NCBI RefSeq assembly: GCF_018691265.1
Contig: NW_024881324.1
Location: 10,295,730-10,359,729 of the forward strand
Source of the DNA: Tyto alba
Lineage: Eukaryota > Chordata > Aves > Strigiformes > Tytonidae
Length of the DNA: 64,000 bases
Direction: 5' to 3'
Shown here: in pieces, positions 1 through 14,081 of the stretch
How the letters are laid out: the number at the start of each line of letters is the position of its first letter
Numbering within the stretch: position 1 is the first letter of the stretch
Made by a program: the position numbers and the translations under genes
The notes under the pieces: model-generated
What the model saw: the letters and a program-made list of their open reading frames with translations, nothing else
The model's database searches: none
What the model was told of the DNA's origin: nothing

Positions 1-2358
1 CTGCAGAGTAAAAGCCTCAGCTCAGTACAGGACAGGAGTACACATAAAATGAATCAATACTGAATGAAAAGCCACAAACTGCTTTTCTAATTTCCCGCTC
101 TTGTCTTAGTTGCACAAGTATGTTCTCTTAATCTAGTTTTTAAGGCAAGATATTCTGTATACAATTTTTCTTGGGGGGAAAAAAATAAAATAAATAAAAG
201 CAAATAAAAAATGACCTCGAAGGAAAAAATATTTCCATGGGCATTAACCATGAATGGAAAGGGATAACCAGGAATAAGCAAAGACTACTCAGCTGGAATA
301 TTTACCCTACTCTTCCTCTCAGCTGCATGCTCCAACATTAGTGTCAGATACTGACAGGTACGCAGAAAGTTTTCCTCGGGGAATATATTTATCCACTTAA
401 CTGCAAACTAATACACTTTTCGTGACTTTATGGAGGATTTTGTACACACTGAGCTTGGGACATTGTGGTGCCTCCTCACCACCACAGGAGCACTGTTACT
501 AGGAAAGGGATGAAGCAACCACCGTGACTTGGAAGAGCATTACCATAGAAATTCCTGAGCTCCAGTTTCTGAAGGGAGAAAATAGGTGGGGCAATTGGAT
601 TTGTCTCTGGAAAAAATTCAGCTTATTTTCCAGTGGACTTTTTACTGAGAAGTCTGCATTGTTATTATAACAATTATTCAGTACAGCTTGCAAGAACACC
701 AAAAATAAGCGAAGCGATGTGTGTATCGGGCAGAGCTTTCCCAGGGGAACAAAGGAGTAACGTGCCGGGAGAGCGAAAGCCCCTTCCCGCACCCGTCAGC
801 AGGCTCCTGGATGGTTTGCACACACCCGGTCACCCATACGACACAAAAAGCTTCAGCGTGGCTCCACGCCCCCACGCTGCAGCATCGTTAGCCTCCTACA
901 ACTTCAAAATGCTAAGTAAGCATATTTGCAGTTCCCACGTTGGGATTTACATATGAAACAGAAGGAACAAACCAGGCGTTTTCAAATTTGTTTACCAATC
1001 CCGCTTTTCTCACGCAGGCACAGAGAAAGGATAAACCCACGTTGACGTCCGTCACGCCGAGTTCCTCAGCACTCCCGGGCACAGAGATGGCAACAGTGAT
1101 GGAGAATAACTTTTCCAACCTTTAGACAGCCATCAGTCTGCTCCCTCTGTCCTGCCATGAGGCTGTAACCCCTGTGACTCATGTTTTGTGGTCCCTAGGC
1201 TAGTGCGGGTCCCCAGGCACGAAGTCCGCTGCTTCACGGAGGTTGCAGCCAGCCTGTGCGTAACTGGGGCCAGGCCCCCCTGAACCTGCCAGGCTAGGGC
1301 TTCAGAAATAAAGAGTACGAGCCCTAGTCCCCTGCGCAGGCTCGCCGTCCACGCAGACCTCCACGTTCGGAGGCGCGTCTGCCGAATTCCCTGCAACAGC
1401 CCGGCCGAACTGCAGACACAGCGGTGCGGCTGCAGGGGCACAGAGCAGGACTTGACCGCTAACCGACAGGAACTCATTCTCAGCGGTGAGACATCCAGCC
1501 GTTAATTACTTCTCAGGATGAACTGTATCTTCAGGCGCTTCATTTCAATAATTCATTCACCGCAGAGGAGAGCTTCCCTCAGATGAAACCCGTAAGAGGG
1601 AAGAGCAGCCCGGGCAGCTCCAGGCACTGTGTCCCGCTGGCGCAGCATGGCACGGGCCCCTGGACAAACACATCTATAGCTCGTTAATCTACACCCCGTA
1701 GCGCTAGGCACAAATGCAAGACGAGGCGGTGGGGGGAGCAGGGAGGGTCTTGTGAGGAGAGCCACACAGCTCAAAAACTTTAGGAAAGGGTTCTGCTGGA
1801 AAACACTGGGTCAGCGGTGACCACTGCTACACGGGGCAGCCAGGAATGACCTGGCTTCATCCCCCAGCGTGACCCTAAAGTTACTGTTCCAGGGCCTGAT
1901 CCAGCAATGGCCTGGGGAGCAATAGGTCCTCCAGGCTTTAGGAGAGATGCACCTTGGTTAACCCGTCCCTTAATCCTCCTGCACCTCCGCTTCTTGACTT
2001 CGTGGTAGTTGTAACAGCAATACCTTATTTTGAAAGTTCTGTTAAAAGAAGCGCAACAAAAAAAAACATGGAAGCCCCAGTGACAGTGAAAAATGTTACT
2101 ATTGAGTTGTTTTGATTTTGGACAACTTCAAGGAGGATAGAGAAAAATGACAGGATGAATGCCTACGTCAGTTCCAGCTATTTTCTTCATTTTTCTCCTA
2201 GCAGAGACAGAAGAAAACTGGCTGCATGAACAGTACTCCAACACCAATGCAATACTAAAAACACAGAGCATCAAGTAGTTTGGATATTGCCTGTGCAGAA
2301 AAATTGACAATTATGAGTTACCTGGGTTTGGTACTGCTTATGTCTAACAGTTATAAAA

Positions 2359-2369
<11 letters not shown>

Positions 2370-2389
<20 letters not shown>

Positions 2390-2394
2390 GGGGG
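2370..2394. repeat. Poly-G tract
   Basis: Twenty-five consecutive G on the + strand, followed by TGGTGG, inside the HIVEP1 intron. The flanks are AT-rich, so this is an isolated homopolymer and not part of a CpG island. Its length is likely to vary between individuals and sequencing runs. Confidence 0.95.
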
Positions 2395-5300
2395 TGGTGG
2401 TAAAGCAAATGCAAAACAAAATAAGTTGGCAAGATCAGTTACAGACTTGCTTGCCATGAGAGAAGGGAGATTGTTATATTTGTTGCTTGCCTATGTTTAC
2501 TTTCTACCCCTTCACGGTTCTGAAATGCCAGTTCAACAGCAGCAGAAGCCCTTCTGTGTAAACAGAAGCCTTTGCTCTACAAGCCCAGGTAGAAGACTAA
2601 TAAAAAAACCTTGAGGAGGATATCAAAACCAACGCAACAAAAATATACCAGGCAGAGGAGGGGAAAAGGTTTGTGTCATCAGAGGGCACAGAAAGAATAT
2701 CGAGTTTCCTTTGGAAGGGAGTCCAATTATCCCGCGCAGGAGCTCCCTTTCCGACACACGAGTGCAGCACGTTGTCTCTCCTTTCGGACAGCTGCGTTAA
2801 GGTGAAGAGAAACCGTGGCTTTTCAGCAGCGTCCCACCTTCCTGATGTTAGCTCCGTGTGAATGTTCCCCTTCCAAGTTGAATCGTTCTTCCCCAAAATT
2901 CTCTGAGGAACTGTTTGAGCCTCATGGAAGATGTCGATTTTTCAAGAGGAAGCATTTAAAAGGCAAAAGGTGAGAAGCAAACAATGTAAAAACAGAGTCA
3001 TGGGAAAGCAAAGGAAGGAGGAAGGGAGGGGAAAGGATTCAGTTTTGCCTCTCTACAGAAATTGTTTTGATACAGTATCCCTGTTGCATGAATTTTCCAT
3101 ATGCCTGTGTCGGATCCACTACTTGAAGCCACAGAGCTGTCAGATGCTCGTTTTTTATGGTGTGCTTACGTGGCAGGCCAACCTTTCTGTTGAATCAGTC
3201 AGTTTTTCACAAAGCCAGGATCTGCAACCCAGAAAGATGTACATGCTCTTTTGGCCAAAAGAATGAACTCTGTAGCAGAAGTGAGTCGGCAAAGCAAAGC
3301 ACTACATTCTGGTACCTAACAACTGTTATCAGAATCAGTGCTTTTACAGGAAAAAAACAACTTAAGAAATAGCAACTATTCTGCACACATATATGAAGCA
3401 AGTATCACAATGGAAATTCAGATTTAAATGATCAGATGCTATCATAAATTGGGAATTCTTAAAATAATCCAAAAAAATCTGACAAACTTTTGTATATGCT
3501 CAACTTTCTTTGCCTTTAACAAAATGAGGACCAGGAGACATTTAGTTCTTGAACAAAAGCCTTAATACTTCAGTTAAAACTTAATTTCAGCTTGTTGTAG
3601 ACTAGGTAGAATTTGCAAAAAACCCAAAACAAAACCAACCACCACTCCACCCTCTTTACCCGCATCTGATTAAAAAACCCTCTAATCCCACAACTAAGTG
3701 AAAATATCAGTCTCGTAGGTATCACTTTACAGGGCTGGGGGGAGGGGGGGGGGGCATCTCCTGCACATTTTTTAGCTCACATCCCCAGCCTTTAGCATCT
3801 GAAAGATTATCTCCATTTTCTATGCCTCAAATTTTGCTAAAGTAAAATTGCATATTTAAATGCAGCATGCATTCTAATCAGGACGTAAACATTTAAATAA
3901 CAGAATACAGATCTGTTAATCAAAACTGATTACTAGCTTTCTTTCTATTTACTGGGGGTTCTTCTGTAAAGATCATCTTAGCTACTGTTGCCAAAACTGT
4001 GTTTTTAAAGCCTCTTGGAAAAAAAGCTGATTAGTTACAGCACTGGCTCAAGAGACATGTTTTACATCAGTGTTTACTAGAAATGTGAGATTGAAATTAG
4101 CTTGCAGGTAACCAGTACATAATTGTGCATCCACATTAACCCTTTCAGTTAGCTTAAAAACAGTCTTTGTCTCCTCTGCCTCTTTTCCTTGCATCAGTAG
4201 ATTTTAAGGCATTTAAAGTTTCTGAATGTCCTTACAGAAATATATGGTTAACCAGAAACTTTCAAGCTCTGGAAAACACTAACCACTACATCTTTTTCAG
4301 GCCATTATTTTCCACCAATAAGACATTAACGTTAAGAATCCTCCCTGTTTCTAAGTATTTTTCAATAGCTTTTCATAATTAATATATCCAACTACAGAAG
4401 GCCAGCATCAGTGAGCTAGGACTGTCGCTGGCCATGCTGTGCAAATTGCCATTTCTCAGCCAAATTGAAAAGCAGAAATTCACTAGCTGAATTTATAAGC
4501 TTTTAACACCCGACTGCAGGTGTCCACAAGAAAATATCTCAATGAGTTCAATCTATCTTTTACCCTTGATGCTGCAGACAGACAGGGGAAAGGAGGCTGC
4601 GAGGCGCGTGGGGCACGCCAGCCCGCTCATCACACACGCTCTCTCCTGAAGTTCCCTTTGACCATCCAAGACAGTAAATAGGAGAGATCTACTGTGCAAG
4701 CCTGGTCAGCATTTTACTAAAGCTTGGAGGTTGAACATTCAAAAGAAAAGCTGCTAGAATGTTAATTTCCTAAAGAATGGGGAAATCAAGAACTTTTTTT
4801 TTTTTGATGGAGGGGTAAAAGAAGAAAAAGAAGTGCAAAAATTACTGTAAAAGCTAGGAAAATACTTCAATGTTAACTTTTTTCACACTTCCGAACAGTC
4901 CTAAATGTGTTTATACAAACCCACGAGAAATGCAACCACACACACACTTGCACTTTCTGTCTTAGAGACTCTATAGAAATACTGCCTAAAATAATGGGGT
5001 CAGTTTTCAGATATACTGAAAATCCATTACCTGGCATTGCTTCTTGAGCATGTTACAGACAGATATCACATTCTTCAAACCTCTGAGCCTTGATTCTTAA
5101 TACACCATGCTTCTCTGTACCAGTTTCTTGTGCTACTTTCTCAAAGCACTGTAAAGATGTTATTCCTGAAGAACATACTTCATTAACTGTATTTTTTAAA
5201 GGCCTCATCACATAAACTGCTGGTTGCTTCAGCAGAAATGTCTTTATACCTACAACTTTGTGCAGGGAGCAAACCGAAGCATGCAAAATGTCAGCAATAT

Positions 5301-7967
5301 CAAAGGTTTGTGAGGCTTAAGAACAGGAGGAAAAATCAGGGAGGAATAAGATGACACTAGCAGTTTGCCTGTTTGACTGTTGGTTATATTTGCATTAGCA
5401 GGCAGAATGGTAAGAGAAGCTGTATCCATAGGAAGTGAGAACTATAAGTCACTCTGGAGTAAAAGAATGAGAGAAGAAAAAAAGCCACAGAGGAAGAAAA
5501 AAAGTAAGAGAAACATCACTTGCAAAAAAAAAAAAAAAACCAACAACAAAAAAAAACGCACTATTCATTTATTTTTGAAAAGGCATGATAGAAACCAGCC
5601 ATGAGATACTGGAAAAACATTAATAATTAAAACCTGTTTTGTGCCAAGGCCATATCCCGCCTGGATGCCTGTGAAAACTTCCCACGAGCTCTGGGACGTG
5701 CCCCGATCTGCCTGCGGTGCCCGCTCACTCTAGGATATGGGATCCCTCCGGCAAAGGCCCCAAGCAGGAGATCCCAACCTGCTCCATCAGGGAATTTCAG
5801 AGTTTGCCCTGACAGTACTCTTGCATATGCAGATGACACACCAAGACAACTCAAAGCTTCAGAAAACTATAAACTGTTAAGACCGCAGGGCTTCTAAGCA
5901 AGCCTAACGACTAGCCTAATTAATGAGCCTGAGAGAGGGAAGATTGACCGTTTCAACAGGGGAGCAGATCTGCATTTAGCAGTCAAACAGCAAAAATTGG
6001 CTGGCTTCATACCACTGCGGCAATGGATTTCATGAACGTGAACAGGGATGGCAGCCAGGTTCCACAGCAATCCTGGTACCAACCCTTGCTGAAGAGGTAC
6101 TGAAGACTGACCGCATGTCACAAGTCTGACAACAGTAAAATCATCCTGCACCACAACAGCAATTCCTCTGGTATCTCCAGAAGTTACATCACTGTTTCAG
6201 CTTATGTTCTAGAAATCTAAGAAGAAAAGGAAAAAGAACGAGAAGAAAACACTATTTCAAAACATCTTAACGGAGACATATACCTGGACATGACATACAT
6301 ACACAGTGTTCTAAAATAAATGTAAGATTATATTGGCACAGAAATATACTTTGTTTGAAAGAAAGAAAAAGCACCGCGGAAAACATAATTAAATGTTCCA
6401 TAAGTTGTTATCACAAGAAAGGGTACTATCCCAGCCCCGTAACAAATGCATGCAATACTTGAGACAAATTCAGCAAGACTGCTGTGCACGCTACATAAGG
6501 ATTTGTTTGAAAATTATTAAATCATCCCTGTAATAAAGTTTTGTATTTTCACAGTTCCTAATCTGCCTCTTAGCCACAAAAGCATTGCCTTTACACTGAA
6601 GAAGGCAATTCTCTTTTAAGATTGAAGGCATTAAACTATTACAACATATATACTTAGGTCTGCCTGTTGACAACTCAGAATTACAGGAACATTTTGGCAT
6701 GTTAGGTATTTTGCTAATAAAAATTACAGTGTGAAATATTTTAAACACAATTAATACATACACCATTGTGCTTCCTTCACAGATCTGGGACAGAAATACC
6801 TCTTTCTGTAAGAAATCCTGAAGAAGGGAAAAAGATAAAACCTGTACGTCTACTGCGTAGAGAGACATGCACTCCTTTCCAAAAAGCACAGTGGCTATAG
6901 ATTCCTTATAGGTAATGGAATAGCAAAACCACGACAGAAATTACATTTTAAGTGCCATTTCTAAACATTTCTTTCTTTTTCCTAGCTCTGTATTCTGTCT
7001 GCATTGCAACGTTTAGAGTAAGAACAAGCATGCGATCTCCCATCTGACTTAACAGCAGTTAAAAACAATGCCATTCAAGATTAACTTACCCTACTTCCCG
7101 CCCCCCGACACGAGGCCAAAAATCAGAGGAAATCATGCAGTGTGCTCTGGATATTCCATGACTACCACTGCTGGCGGGGCGTAAGCCACATATTTCATAG
7201 GTAACTAGGAACACACACACAGTTGTTTTGTAGCGACGCTGCGCCACAGGCTCCTGCCGAACCGCAGCTTTTCCTCCCTGCAGCTCGTTCCAAACTTTTT
7301 TTGTGATTTCAGCCCGGGAGGTCTGCCACGGGATTTACAAAGGGGACTTGGTGGGAACTTATCTTTTAAACACACGGGAATTCAGGTGGAAAAAAGTTCA
7401 CAGGGTATTTAACATATGAACATGCATCCTCCGCTCACTGCTGCTGGTAATCAAAGATGTCAAATCCAGTTTACTGCATTAACCAGATTCAATTATAGGG
7501 GTGTCAACAAAGCCTTATGTCAAAGATGAAATTTTCAACTACACAGACTTTTTCAACTTTGCCTTAACAAAAATCCTTCTTCACAACCTGTGGATCATTA
7601 CAGAGACATTTCTTCTTCAGTCTGCCACTAAAGGTCACACAGGAATCGCTAAATCAGCATATTCTTCAAGCAGTCTCATTGTGAGAGAAGCTTTAAGGTT
7701 ATTTTAAAAGCTTTTGTATAAAAACAAACAGTACTGCCTTGCATACTGAACTAGAGCTTCCCCACTTCCCCCACAAATGCGTCACTGAAGGTGCTAAACA
7801 TCTGCCGTAGGGGGTTTCCCCCCCACACTTCTTCTTAATGTAAATATTCTGACTTATGACACATTTAAACAAGTGGAGGGAAAGACTGCACTTCGCCCAA
7901 CTCATCTAATTGGGAAATTTAAAGACCAGTTTATTCATCTCTTTTAACATAGCAAGGAAAATCTTAC

Positions 7968-8023
7968 CTTCTCCAACTGAGTAAGAGCCTGAGTTTCAAT
8001 CTCCATAATCTCATAAGCCATTA
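7968..8023 (-). other. Exon-like block inside HIVEP1 intron
   Basis: On the minus strand, a 56-nt segment is bounded by an acceptor-like TTTTAGTTCAG at 8024 and a strong donor AAG|GTAAGA at 7968/7967. It begins TAATGGCTTATGAG and reads open through 18 codons from its ATG (MAYEIMEIETQALTQLEK). If spliced to the preceding exon, which ends in one extra base, the joined frame stays open through the block. However, 56 is not a multiple of three, so inclusion would shift the remembered downstream HIVEP1 frame. It could be an alternative terminal or poison exon, part of a non-coding transcript, or chance. The polypyrimidine tract is only moderate. Confidence 0.25.
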
Positions 8024-10326
8024 CTGAACTAAAATGCTTACTACAGAAGTCCAGACTACAGAATGAACAAGTCTAGGAAATGCGTAACTGGTATAACTAG
8101 CTCTTTCAAAATGTGTAGCTTTAGGAAGTCTCCTTTATGTTTTCCAGCATAAATATTTGCAGCAGCTTGCAATTTGAAATCACATTGTCTGATTGTAAGA
8201 AAAAAACTCAAAATACATGCCATGAAAGGGAATAATTTCAGGATTAAAAACGAAACCAAAACAACGTAACCCTGGAAACAGTGTCTTTTTTCTAAGCTTC
8301 CCAAGTACATCAAGGTGGGCTACAGGGGTGACTGTTTTGGTGGTAACAATTGACTGAGGTTACTTAAAAAAAAACAAAAACAAAGTTTTCACCTCTTCAG
8401 CAATTTTGCAAAGTGTTAGGTCAACCAGACGAACAGACACTCCCTGCGCAAGGTCCCGCACCCTCGGCCAAGGACCGGGAATTCTTCCCCCTGCCCGGAG
8501 CAGCGGGTCGGTATTTATCACACCAACCCTTCCGAGCACCGTCACGCAGGCACAACGCAAGTCTGAAGGAAATGGTCCTATGCTGCAAATTCCTTTGGTG
8601 CCTTTCTCATGAAAGGGAAATCATTGGAACGAGGTGTTTTTAAATGGTAGCGATGGTCTTGAGAAGCCTACTGGGCTAGGGGCAAGGCCATGCGGCAACA
8701 CAGCCCGCCACTGCGAAGTCTAGCAGACTGATGCAGTCCAAGTTTGAAAGTAATGACAGGAGTGTCAACAGAGAAGCTTGTGTAGCTTCAAAACAGTAAA
8801 AAGTCTGTTAAGAAAAACCCAAGACCATAAGCCTTCTCCTTTCTCTTAACAGCCCTTAAAAGATGTAGATGACCATAAACCTGCGAGGAGGCTCTCCTAA
8901 CCAAGCTGCTCAACAAGCCTATCCTGGATTTTGCTATTTACACCTTAATTTCTAAGGGCTACATATGAGAAGTGGCTGTTGGAGTTTTTGTTTGGTTGGG
9001 TTTTTTAAAATAAGTTCACACACACAGACACGTACACCCCCCCACACACTAAAGCAGTTAGCTTACATATACTTTCACAGCAAACCAAAATCTGAGATGC
9101 AAGGTTTTAGAAAACCAACCAAACAAAAAGTCATATCCTTCTGAATGCTCATAAGAAAGCTGGACTCTTACAAAATGTAATTGTTCCTGGGCTCAAAAGA
9201 CTGGACTTGGTTTCATCCCAGAGCCAACTGCCTGCTTTGATGGAAATGTTTGAAAGAGCAACTGCTGAAATCTTACTTTTTGTTTCTCTTTTCACTGGTA
9301 CATTTTTTTTTTGGTGACCTTCCTAACACACTGGAGTTCATGCTTCAGCAAATGCCAAATTCTGTAGCATTTCTTGCTCCATGCTTAATTAGCAATAAAG
9401 AAGATACAGGATGTAAAGGTGAGGCAGAATTAGATCTGCACTGTTTCTACTTTACTGTATTCTGAAAGAAATCTAACTGGTTTATACATAGCTTTCAAGC
9501 CCCAGTTCATTGCTGCTTTCTTCGTTTCTGTATGAATTCAATTTTTTCTAAGCTTACCCTTCACCAATTTCTTCCAGCTCGAGCCTGATTCTAACTGCAA
9601 TGATAATGATTTTATATTCCATAAAAATACAATTTGTTGTTTTCTACTATCAAGAGAACAGAACTAAGCTCTTTCCTCCATTCTTTTTCTTTCATCAACA
9701 TTCTTGCAGGTATTTCTTTGCAATCCTGTTAGTTGGAATACCATTCTTTTATCCCCCTTCTTCATGTTATCTTAACTCCCCCTGAAAGCACCTATTTTTG
9801 CCACCGTCTGTATCCAGCAGACTCTCTTTGCATTATCCCCATTTGCTTTCCCTAATATTTAGAGTGCATATGCAGAAATCTATACATATTCAGAGCTGAC
9901 AGTGCCAGCTACAATCAAGTTTGGTTTTCTGGACCTCTTTATAACTGCTTAAATCTCTGCCAAATTTTGTTCATTCTGAATGAAAGTTCCACGCCAAATT
10001 TTAGGAGTCTTTTATTTTACTTGTAATATAGGTGTCAACTGCGACCTGTTCAGTTTCCTGCTGGTTTACCAATACACTAAAATTCTTCAAGTCATCCATT
10101 AAGAACCTCCATCGCTTCCCAGTTTTGAAATTTGTCAGCAGAAGGGGGGTTCTGGAGGGAAAAGCAAAGAAACCAGAAATAAGGAACCCACCTTTTGCTA
10201 ACCTTATAAAAATCCATACCTGTCTTTGGACAATTAAAGAAGCTCAGAAAGCCTGCTGCTTACACATGGCAAATAGAGATTTCCAACATAGTTTCACAAT
10301 GAGTGCAAGCAAGAGGCTCCAGCAGC

Positions 10327-10355
10327 AGTGGGGCTGGGGGGGGGGGGGGGGGGGG
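10327..10355. repeat. G-rich run
   Basis: A stretch that is almost all G on the + strand (GTGGGGCT followed by a run of about 20 G), at the left edge of a CpG-enriched intronic patch. It is one of several long G or C homopolymers in the window. Confidence 0.9.
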
Positions 10356-10419
10356 CAGGTACAGCATCAGGGAACCAACCAACCCAACACAAAAATTACC
10401 CCCCTGCCTGGGATGCCAG

Positions 10420-10830
10420 CAGAACTCACTCGGGGAGCCATCACTTCTTCCACCATGGGACCAGCGAGCACACGAGCGAGGGAGGCAACACAACGTGGGA
10501 AACAAACCTCTGCGGTGGGGGAAGGCAGGACCGCTTCTCTTCCTCCTCCTCCTCCTCCAGCGGCAACGGCTTCAACCACTCTCGAAACCAACTGGGAAAG
10601 GATGCCATTAAAGATGTTCCCCCCTAGAGAGTTCTCCTGCAGCGAGTATTCCCTCCTGGCTGCAGGGAGTTTCTCAGCAACAGCTCGAAGCTGTGCATGG
10701 CGACGCAGAGCGCTCGCTGACGGGAGTGAGTTCCTTCTCCACCCCCCAGCGCGGGGTCCGCCAGCGCACCGAGAAAGCCCGCGCCCCAGCTGGAGGTCCC
10801 AACACGCCCATGACACACATGAGACACAAT
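10420..10830. promoter_or_regulatory. Intronic CpG-enriched patch
   Basis: About 400 bases within the HIVEP1 intron have clearly more CpG dinucleotides than the flanks, concentrated around 10690-10800 (GCGACGCAGAGCGCTCGC and similar). A poly-G run sits on its left and a 120-base T/G-rich tract on its right. A 323-codon + strand ORF crosses the patch, but it also runs through both low-complexity flanks and has no recognisable domain, so I do not call it a gene. The patch could be an internal promoter or an enhancer. There is no TATA box or convincing splice donor to decide. Confidence 0.3.
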
Positions 10831-10854
10831 GTCGGTCAATACAGTGGAATTCCT

Positions 10855-10981
10855 TGGGTTTGGTTTGGTTTTTTGTTTTTTTTTTTGTTTGTTTGTTTTT
10901 GTTTTTTGGGTGTTTTTTTTTTGTTTGTTTGGTTGGGGTTTTTTTGTTGTTGTTTGTTTGTTTGTTTGTTTTTCTGTTTGG
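10855..10981. repeat. T/G-rich simple repeat (GTTT-like)
   Basis: Degenerate low-complexity tract of T runs interrupted by G (GTTTGTTTGTTT, TTTTTTGG and similar), with T/G on the + strand. Such tracts are often old retroposon tails or expanded microsatellites. No retroposon body is visible beside it. Confidence 0.9.
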
Positions 10982-11590
10982 TATTTTAAAAGCTAGGAAG
11001 TAACCTTTAAAAATACCTTTTAATCGTTAAGATTGCAAAGCGAAGCAGCAGTAAGTTGGAGAATGCCAAAACTAAGGGTGTTTACGCAAACTAAGCCAGT
11101 GCGCAAAATGGGCCACGATCACTGCTTGGCTCTGTTTACTACCAGTTTCTTCATCATCTTTTCTGTTATTTAGCCAACGAGTGTCTGCTTCACAACACTA
11201 ACAACTTTATCTTCTGAGCCCTTAGAAGCTGATGTGGTACTGGTATCACCAATTTGCAGGCAGAAAGCAGAGGCACAGAGAGATTAGATTTGCCAAAAGT
11301 GTTGGATATGCTTAGATCTTCAACTTAAGTCACCTAGACCTTGTTTTTTTAACATATTTTTCTAAGGTACTTAGCACTCTTGCATCCAAACTGTAGCCAC
11401 AGGGACTGACTGCGGTTGCAAGAACTCAGAATTTGTGCCTGGGCATCTCAACTCAGGCAAAATGCAGCACATGCCATTAGTGCCTGGCTGAAAAGGTTTG
11501 GTGTAACAGAATCACTCAGTCTCACACTAGAAACTCAGTAGTAGAGGCAAGAATTAACCACAGTTGTCTCAAGACAACACTGAATAACAC

Positions 11591-11611
11591 TGGATAACAC
11601 AGTGTTATCCA
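11591..11611. repeat. Perfect short inverted repeat
   Basis: Two perfectly complementary 10-base arms, TGGATAACAC and GTGTTATCCA, separated by a single A. A near-copy of the left arm (TGAATAACAC, 11581-11590) precedes it directly, so the site is both a palindrome and part of a direct repeat. It could form a small hairpin. Function unknown. Confidence 0.8.
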
Positions 11612-14060
11612 CCCTACTATTCTTTTCCCTCTTGCAATCCACTCTCAGGAGGCTTTTGTCCACCACCTGTGGGCCCTGACATAAGCCCCGACCACCCTGT
11701 GCAGCGAACAGGACGAGACCTTGTTGAAAACACATGATCAAATTTAGTGACAGGGAACAACGAGACTGGAACAGGACAGGTAATGGGGAAATATGGCAAA
11801 TTATATCATTAAATCCAATCTTTCTTACACTGCAGAGTATTTTAGACAATTTTTCACATGTAAATATAGACGCTATTTGCATTACGATAAAATTTAAGGG
11901 CTGCAGGCAAGATGATCTCTAATGTGCAAGATGTTGGAGCATACACACTGTAAGAAACAGGCTGAAGATCTTATACTCTAAACAAGTAAAACAAAAACAA
12001 ACAAAAGAGAGAAACATTATCATTCCACATCTCAAATGAGAAATACGAGGCACAGAGAGAGTACTTCAATGGTCTACAGGAGATCTGGTCTATTCATTGC
12101 ATTACAGGTGAATCTGCTCATACTCCAGTTGATGAAACACCAACAGACCATGCATTCTCTTTACTTTCATGAGGGAGGTTTTGGGTTCAAATTTGGTTTG
12201 TAGAATAAATTATGCGAAACAACCTGAGATACAGAAACAAGAACTGCTGTCAAATCAAGGGATATTGCTACGACTGAGTCACCAAGTCAAAACTCTGACT
12301 TCGTGTTCCACCCATGTCTCACACATGCTCCCGAAATTTAATTAAGACATACATGCAGCATCTTCACAAATACGCCATAGAGCGCAGACCACTAGCACTT
12401 CTGATGTACCAATACTGCATCAACAGCCCCTCAGAAATACCCTGAAGCAGAGCATTATTTTTGCCCCAGAAACAGTACCAAGACCCAAAAGTCAAATGTT
12501 GCGCTTCCACATTTCTTCTGAACCAAGCGAGCACAAGTTACTGAAGTGAGCCTTGAAAAATCACAGCAGTTTTTTTAAGTCATTTGATGCAAATCATGAA
12601 CTAAAGCACAGCACACCAATCAATTCTCAAGTTTTATGGACTACATGACCAAACACTAATAAGAAATATCAACCTGTCAGCTTTCAGTGTAGACAGGCCT
12701 ATTTCAGTACTGAAAGCACATTACAATTTTAAACCAACTGAAAGAGCCTTTGATAAATCACACTTAAGACATAGTAGATGCCTAGTTCTTCTGGACATCA
12801 TAAGGCCCAGAATGTATCCAGCTTTCCAGCAAACTTAAGCACGCTTTTCAGATTACTGCCAAGCTATCAAGCCATTGAGCAAAGCTATTCATATTATACT
12901 TGCATTTCCTTATCAAATGCGAAGTGTTAAAAGATTTGGAGATGACGGCAGAACTTTATGGGCCTGTCCGCCATTTGTTTCAAATAGAAATATTCCATTG
13001 AGAAGGAAAAACAGAAACATCAACAATTTGTCTTCTTAAAAATAACAGAAAGTTTATATGAAAAGAGACAAAGTTCAAAATATTTCTGTTACAGTTTTGT
13101 ATTGGTGAATTAGAGCACTGCACTAAACACTGCACACATAAATAAGTTTTCATTTGAAACTCTGCAACTGGGTACTTCTAAGTAAACAAAAACATGAGTT
13201 GTTTTTCCTTCTATATCCTCACAACCATCTCACAACAAACCAAGCCCACTCAGCCCAGCTAAAAGCATGATTCTCTAATGTAACTGTACTTCTGGGAATA
13301 CATTACAGCTTCTATGAATTGTTTTGTTACACCCGTATATCAGTTGGCCATGTAAATATAGCATGTAACTGCACACAAAGTAGTCTTTTCATTAGTTTTA
13401 GTGAGCTAAAACTTCATACAACAAATAAAGTAAATTAAGAAAAGACAATCTCTGGATGTCTGAATAAGGTATTTTCCTCTTCTGCAGCACACATTTTCTG
13501 AAGGGGGAGTGATGATGCTTTTGATTAGCAACACGATACACATCTTTAATATTTAAGAGACTGTGACAACATCAGGAACACCTGGTTATAAACTCAGTTC
13601 CGGTCACATAGCTGACAGGTAACCCACGCCAGGCTTTCCCCAGGAATACCTTTGGCCTTCCCCTCTGACACTACCAAGCGTTTTCCAGAACATGCACGCA
13701 TCCAATCCATACCCTTCTGAGACCTGCAAAACTGTTTCTCTTAAACTCCTCCCAAATTTTAGCCGCTCGTCCCTGCTGCTGGGGATGCCCACGACTGTGA
13801 AGTTACTCAGGAGACTAAGTCTGGCACTGGGCACAACTCCTCTTATCAAAGCAGTCCACTGGTAATGGCAACATTTTTCATGTAAGGACGCATTTGCAGT
13901 GAGAAGCAGGAAGACTCATGGGACAAAACAACATAACGAAACGAGTGTGGTGCAACAGATGCCTTATTGGTACCCTTCAGACATGACATGCTCATTCAGC
14001 TGCAGTCAGGCATTAAAACCATGTCACTGACACATAGTCAGGAAAAGAAATGACTGATTC

Positions 14061-14081
14061 TTTTTTTTTTTTTTTTTTTTT
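14061..14081. repeat. Poly-T tract
   Basis: Twenty-one T on the + strand, equivalent to poly-A in the HIVEP1 transcript direction. No retroposon body is recognisable next to it. Confidence 0.9.

Noticed and set aside
10032..11003. 323-codon + strand ORF
   Set aside because: It runs through a poly-G run, a CpG patch and a T/G-rich tract (giving Phe/Val/Leu-rich C-terminus). No domain, and it lies inside the HIVEP1 intron on the opposite strand.
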